From assembly GCF_035556095.1 (NCBI RefSeq), contig NZ_DATMFT010000012.1:83681-147680 (forward strand): a stretch of 64,000 nt of DNA. Direction: 5' to 3'. The stretch comes from Parapedobacter sp035556095. GTDB lineage: Bacteria > Bacteroidota > Bacteroidia > Sphingobacteriales > Sphingobacteriaceae. This document shows positions 61,023 to 64,000 of this stretch, piece after piece. Below the pieces are notes generated by a model. The model saw nothing but the letters and a program-made list of their open reading frames with translations. It was not told the DNA's origin and ran no database searches. The stretch's first letter is position 1, and the number at the start of each line of letters is the position of its first letter. The position numbers and the translations under genes were made by a program.

Positions 61023-62132
61023 ATGAAGGCGGAAAAGCTACCCATTGTACGTTTCGCACCCAGAGGCGCAGATAGCTTCTACGAAGCTGTAACAGAGAAA
61101 GTTTCAGCTTATTTTGAAAAGAATCATATTTCTCGCTATGCAAATACAACCATGTGGATAAAGACATACTTCATGTTGCTGCTTTACGTGGTGCCCTATG
61201 TCCTGATGGTTACAGGTCAGGCAGCGGGTAATTATTGGCTGTATTTCGCGCTTTGGTTCCTGATGGGGTGGGGAATGGTAGGCATAGGTACGGCAGTCAT
61301 GCATGATGCCAATCACGGAACCTACTCGCCCAACAAAAAAGTAAATAGTCTGATCGGACACATCCTGGAAATTGTAGGTGGTTATTCGGCAACATGGAAA
61401 ATCCAGCACAATCTATTACATCACACCTATACCAACATTGAAGGTTTAGATGATGACATCAGCAGTATTAAGTTGCTGCGCTTTTCTCCTCGGCAGCCCT
61501 GGTATTGGTTCCATCGTTACCAATATCTTTATGCTTGGTTTTTTTATATGAACATGACCCTATTCTGGATGACGGCGAAGGACTACCTACAGGTAATACG
61601 CTACAAAAGGCATAACCTGCTGGCCAAACAGAAAGTTTCTTTTGGTCAGGCCATATTCCGCATTACGATGTACAAGCTGTTTTACTATGCCTATATATTG
61701 ATCTTGCCGATTTTGTTTTCAGGCATGCCATGGTACTTGGTATTGGCAGGATTCCTACTCATGCATTTTACGGCAGGGTTATTTCTTTCCTGTGTTTTCC
61801 AACCATCGCATATCATGGAGACATCCGCCTTTGCAGCACCTGTCGAATCGGAAGGAAAGATGCGGATGGAAGATAGCTGGGCAATCCATGAATTGGGCAA
61901 TACGACCAACTTTGCACCGAAGAGCCGTATATTATCCTGGTTTATTGGGGGCCTCAATTTTCAGATCGAACATCATCTCTTTACGGGAATCTGTCATGTT
62001 CATTATCCCAAAATCGCGCCGGTTGTCAAATCGACGGCCTTAGCATTCGGGCTGCCTTATCATGAGCAGGAAACATTTATGAAAGCCCTGCTCTTGCATG
62101 CAAAAATGTTAAAGCTCCTTGGAAAGGAATAA
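61023..62132 (+). CDS. membrane fatty acid desaturase
   Basis: This 369-residue di-iron desaturase of the acyl-lipid/linoleoyl-CoA type has four membrane helices and three His boxes: MHDANHGTYS (HxxxH), QHNLLHHTYTNI (HxxHH) and NFQIEHHLFTGICHVHYPKI (QxxHH). It has no fused cytochrome b5 domain. It introduces a double bond in membrane acyl chains, commonly in the cold. It is followed after 23 nt by a KAS III-like gene, suggesting a lipid-modifying pair. Confidence 0.92.
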   Translation: MKAEKLPIVRFAPRGADSFYEAVTEKVSAYFEKNHISRYANTTMWIKTYFMLLLYVVPYVLMVTGQAAGNYWLYFALWFLMGWGMVGIGTAVMHDANHGTYSPNKKVNSLIGHILEIVGGYSATWKIQHNLLHHTYTNIEGLDDDISSIKLLRFSPRQPWYWFHRYQYLYAWFFYMNMTLFWMTAKDYLQVIRYKRHNLLAKQKVSFGQAIFRITMYKLFYYAYILILPILFSGMPWYLVLAGFLLMHFTAGLFLSCVFQPSHIMETSAFAAPVESEGKMRMEDSWAIHELGNTTNFAPKSRILSWFIGGLNFQIEHHLFTGICHVHYPKIAPVVKSTALAFGLPYHEQETFMKALLLHAKMLKLLGKE

Positions 62133-62155
62133 TTCACATACATACCACGAATGCG

Positions 62156-63244
62156 ATGGATCATCCGACTTATGCCGTTATCGTTGGAAGCGGCAGTTAT
62201 ATTCCGACGAGAAAGATACGAAACGAAGATTTCCTTGAACATGCCTTTTATGATCAAGATGGTACTAGGCTGAAAAAAATGAATGCGGAGATCATCAGGC
62301 AATTTGGCCGGATTACCGGTATCCAGGAAAGAAGGTACGTGACAGATGACCTGGTAGCGTCTGACATTGCCGCATTCGCCGGACAGGAGGCACTGGTGTC
62401 CAGCGGGATAGACGGGGAAACGCTGGATTATATCATCGTTGCCCATAACTTTGGCGACATCAGGGCAGATAACCGCAGAAGCGAATTCGTGCCGGCATTG
62501 GCATCCCGGGTCAAGCATCGTTTAACTATCAAAAACCCGTCAACCATCGCCTATGATTTGCCTTTCGGTTGTGCCGGCTGGTTACAAGGTGTGATCCAAG
62601 CAGATACTTACATCCGCAACAGCAGTGCCAAACGGGTATTGGTTATCGGAACGGAAACACTGTCACGGATCTCCGATCCGCACGACCGGGATAGTATGAT
62701 CTACGCCGATGGAGCCGGGGCTGTCGTCTTGGAAGCCAGGCAGAGTAACACACCGGTAGGCGTGCTGAGCCATGCCACTAAGTCTTACGCTGCCGAACTG
62801 GCCTATGTATTACGCATGGGCAAATCTTCCAATCCTGAATACGGCCATGATCACCTGTTTCTCAAAATGAATGGCAGGAAGCTATACGAGTATGCGTTAA
62901 AAGCCGTGCCACAAACCATGAAGCAGTGTCTTGACCGCGCGGGCCTAATAGTCACGGAAGTCGATAAAGTGCTGATCCATCAGGCAAATGAAAAAATGGA
63001 CGAGGCGATCCTGAGGAACCTATTTGAACTATACGACCTGTATAGCTCGCCAAAAGACATGATGCCCATGACGATTTCATGGCTCGGGAACAGTTCTGTA
63101 GCAACATTACCCACTTTATACGACTTGATGCATAAAGGGAAATTAATTGATCAAGTCCTGCAGAAAGGAAGTGTGATTGTAATTGCTTCCATGGGCGCTG
63201 GCGTGAATATGAACGCCGTGGCGTATAAAATACCTACCGCGTGA
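62156..63244 (+). CDS. 3-oxoacyl-ACP synthase III-like (FabH family) condensing enzyme
   Basis: This 362-residue thiolase-fold enzyme has the KAS III triad readable as Cys139 (LPFGCAGWLQG), His275 (LIHQANEKM) and Asn312 (WLGNSSVATLPT). It is about 45 residues longer than E. coli FabH, with an insert near residues 25-50 (EHAFYDQDGTRLKKMNAEII). It could start acyl chains with a special primer or condense acyl groups in another lipid. The desaturase gene lies directly upstream and a cold-shock gene follows 160 nt downstream. Confidence 0.9.
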   Translation: MDHPTYAVIVGSGSYIPTRKIRNEDFLEHAFYDQDGTRLKKMNAEIIRQFGRITGIQERRYVTDDLVASDIAAFAGQEALVSSGIDGETLDYIIVAHNFGDIRADNRRSEFVPALASRVKHRLTIKNPSTIAYDLPFGCAGWLQGVIQADTYIRNSSAKRVLVIGTETLSRISDPHDRDSMIYADGAGAVVLEARQSNTPVGVLSHATKSYAAELAYVLRMGKSSNPEYGHDHLFLKMNGRKLYEYALKAVPQTMKQCLDRAGLIVTEVDKVLIHQANEKMDEAILRNLFELYDLYSSPKDMMPMTISWLGNSSVATLPTLYDLMHKGKLIDQVLQKGSVIVIASMGAGVNMNAVAYKIPTA

Positions 63245-63404
63245 CCGCCTGCTCCATTATCAGTGTCGCGCAGGTCTATGCTTGTGCAATAGGTGTTGCA
63301 TATTATACGATCTTGCTCGACCGAAATAAAAAACGCTGAATTACAATATTTTATTCTTACCTTTAAGCCAATTAATAATTCAATTAATTTTTTATTCAAA
63401 AGCC

Positions 63405-63596
63405 ATGCAAGAAGGCGTAGTAAAATTTTTCAATGAGACTAAGGGTTTCGGTTTCATCACCCCCAAAGACGGTGGACGAGAGGTATTTGTTCACTCTTCC
63501 GGGTTGAAAGACCAGATCCGCGAAAATGATGATGTTTCATTTGAAGTCGAGCAGGGCCAAAAGGGCCTCAACGCAGTAAACGTAAAATTGAATTAA
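63405..63596 (+). CDS. cold-shock domain protein
   Basis: This 63-residue single cold-shock domain begins MQEGVVKFFNETKGFGFITP and has both RNA-binding motifs (KGFGFI and VFVHSS). Such proteins bind single-stranded nucleic acid and act as RNA chaperones. It has its own strong terminator. Confidence 0.96.
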   Translation: MQEGVVKFFNETKGFGFITPKDGGREVFVHSSGLKDQIRENDDVSFEVEQGQKGLNAVNVKLN

Positions 63597-63623
63597 TTTC
63601 TATTTTTCAGATATTGTATGAAG

Positions 63624-63655
63624 ACCACCGGGCATTAACCCTGGTGGTTTTTTTG
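63624..63655 (+). terminator. intrinsic terminator of the cold-shock gene
   Basis: The stem ACCACCGGG/CCTGGTGGT type (63624-63632 with 63640-63648, one G-T pair) is followed by seven T residues. Confidence 0.9.
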
Positions 63656-63888
63656 TTCCTTCCACTCCGCGCTTACAGGACGCAAAGTGTACGAGTTCTT
63701 AGTTATTGACTATTTACAGTCATCGAATGATGTAACTTGCGATGACTTGTTTTATAAGTGTTAGCACACAATAGCACTCACACCTGGTTGAGCACGGGTA
63801 TTCAGAAGGGATGGCGCAACGGTAGCGTATTATCGGGGTTTCTCCAATTTGTCCGACTTAAACCTACACTCATAAATAATTTAATCAG

Positions 63889-64000
63889 ATGAAAATCGCT
63901 TTTATAGGCACTTACGCCCCCCGCCAATGCGGTATCGGGTCATTTACGCAGCACCTCTTCCAATCCACCGGCGGCGGTTCCGGGACATCAGGCAATTTTG
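63889..64000 (+). CDS. glycosyltransferase family 4-like protein, 3'-truncated by window edge
   Basis: Only the first 37 codons are in the window. From ATG 63889 they read MKIAFIGTYAPRQCGIGSFT and continue QHLFQS. The pattern IGTYxPRxCGIGxFT is the typical first strand and loop of GT4-type glycosyltransferases of Bacteroidota. The 233 nt between the cold-shock terminator and this gene show no other feature. Confidence 0.75.
   Translation, partial: MKIAFIGTYAPRQCGIGSFTQHLFQSTGGGSGTSGNF

Noticed and set aside
63811..63830. D-arm-like tRNA fragment (GCGCAACGGTAGCG)
   Set aside because: No pairing anticodon stem, T-arm or acceptor stem follows; chance or a tiny remnant at best.

Overview
The window looks like a chromosomal segment of a Bacteroidota bacterium, most likely a member of the Sphingobacteriaceae (family-level placement is inference). 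The signs are a SusD-type glycan-uptake gene with its usual DUF4959/DUF4998/DUF5000 lipoprotein companions, a hydroxyacyl-ACP dehydratase/DUF2062 glycosyltransferase/RND exporter set of the kind found in flexirubin or aryl-polyene loci, many lipoprotein signal peptides, and promoters of the TTG-N19/20-TAnnTTTG type. No insertion sequence, prophage, CRISPR array, complete tRNA or rRNA gene was seen.

Layout. 1-15667 (+): the downstream part of a polysaccharide utilisation locus. A SusD (cut by the window edge) and two paralogous surface lipoproteins are followed by two large secreted glycosidase-like enzymes, a sodium:solute symporter, a PIG-L deacetylase, an aldose-epimerase-like protein, an enolase-superfamily dehydratase and two short-chain dehydrogenases. 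Together they suggest capture and cleavage of a glycan, import of the product and non-phosphorylative oxidation of a sugar. 15684-18554 (-): topoisomerase IV subunit A, then a decayed toxin-antitoxin pair. 19120-25147 (-): four genes of an acyl-lipid/pigment-like set, including a very large RND-acyltransferase-methyltransferase fusion. 25216-26343 (+): secreted lactonase-like propeller. 26359-32094 (-): a complete seven-gene Mrp Na+/H+ antiporter operon. 32231-34336 (+): hydroxyacid dehydrogenase and glycerate kinase. 34427-46371: housekeeping and metabolic genes (metallophosphoesterase, acs, UbiA-like protein, a SerA-like dehydrogenase, rsmA, pdxA, cca, miaA, ilvE and small proteins).

46541-55505: an envelope region. 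An OmpA-family protein is followed by a divergent cassette. On the minus strand lie a PKD/outer-membrane-barrel protein and a lipid-anchored TPR-CHAT predicted protease. On the plus strand lie an ECF-type sigma factor, a membrane-anchored TPR protein that looks like its anti-sigma factor, and a lipoprotein. This is the best candidate in the window for a little-described system: a sigma/anti-sigma switch next to a periplasm-facing CHAT protease. The link is inferred from gene order and predicted topology only.

55506-56293 holds two gene fossils (an AraC-type regulator N-terminus and a SHOCT domain). 56294-63596 looks like a stress and membrane-adaptation neighbourhood: a DUF892 protein, a CheB-CheR-PAS-histidine kinase hybrid with a response regulator, a fatty acid desaturase, a KAS III-like enzyme and a cold-shock protein. 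The window ends inside a family 4 glycosyltransferase gene.
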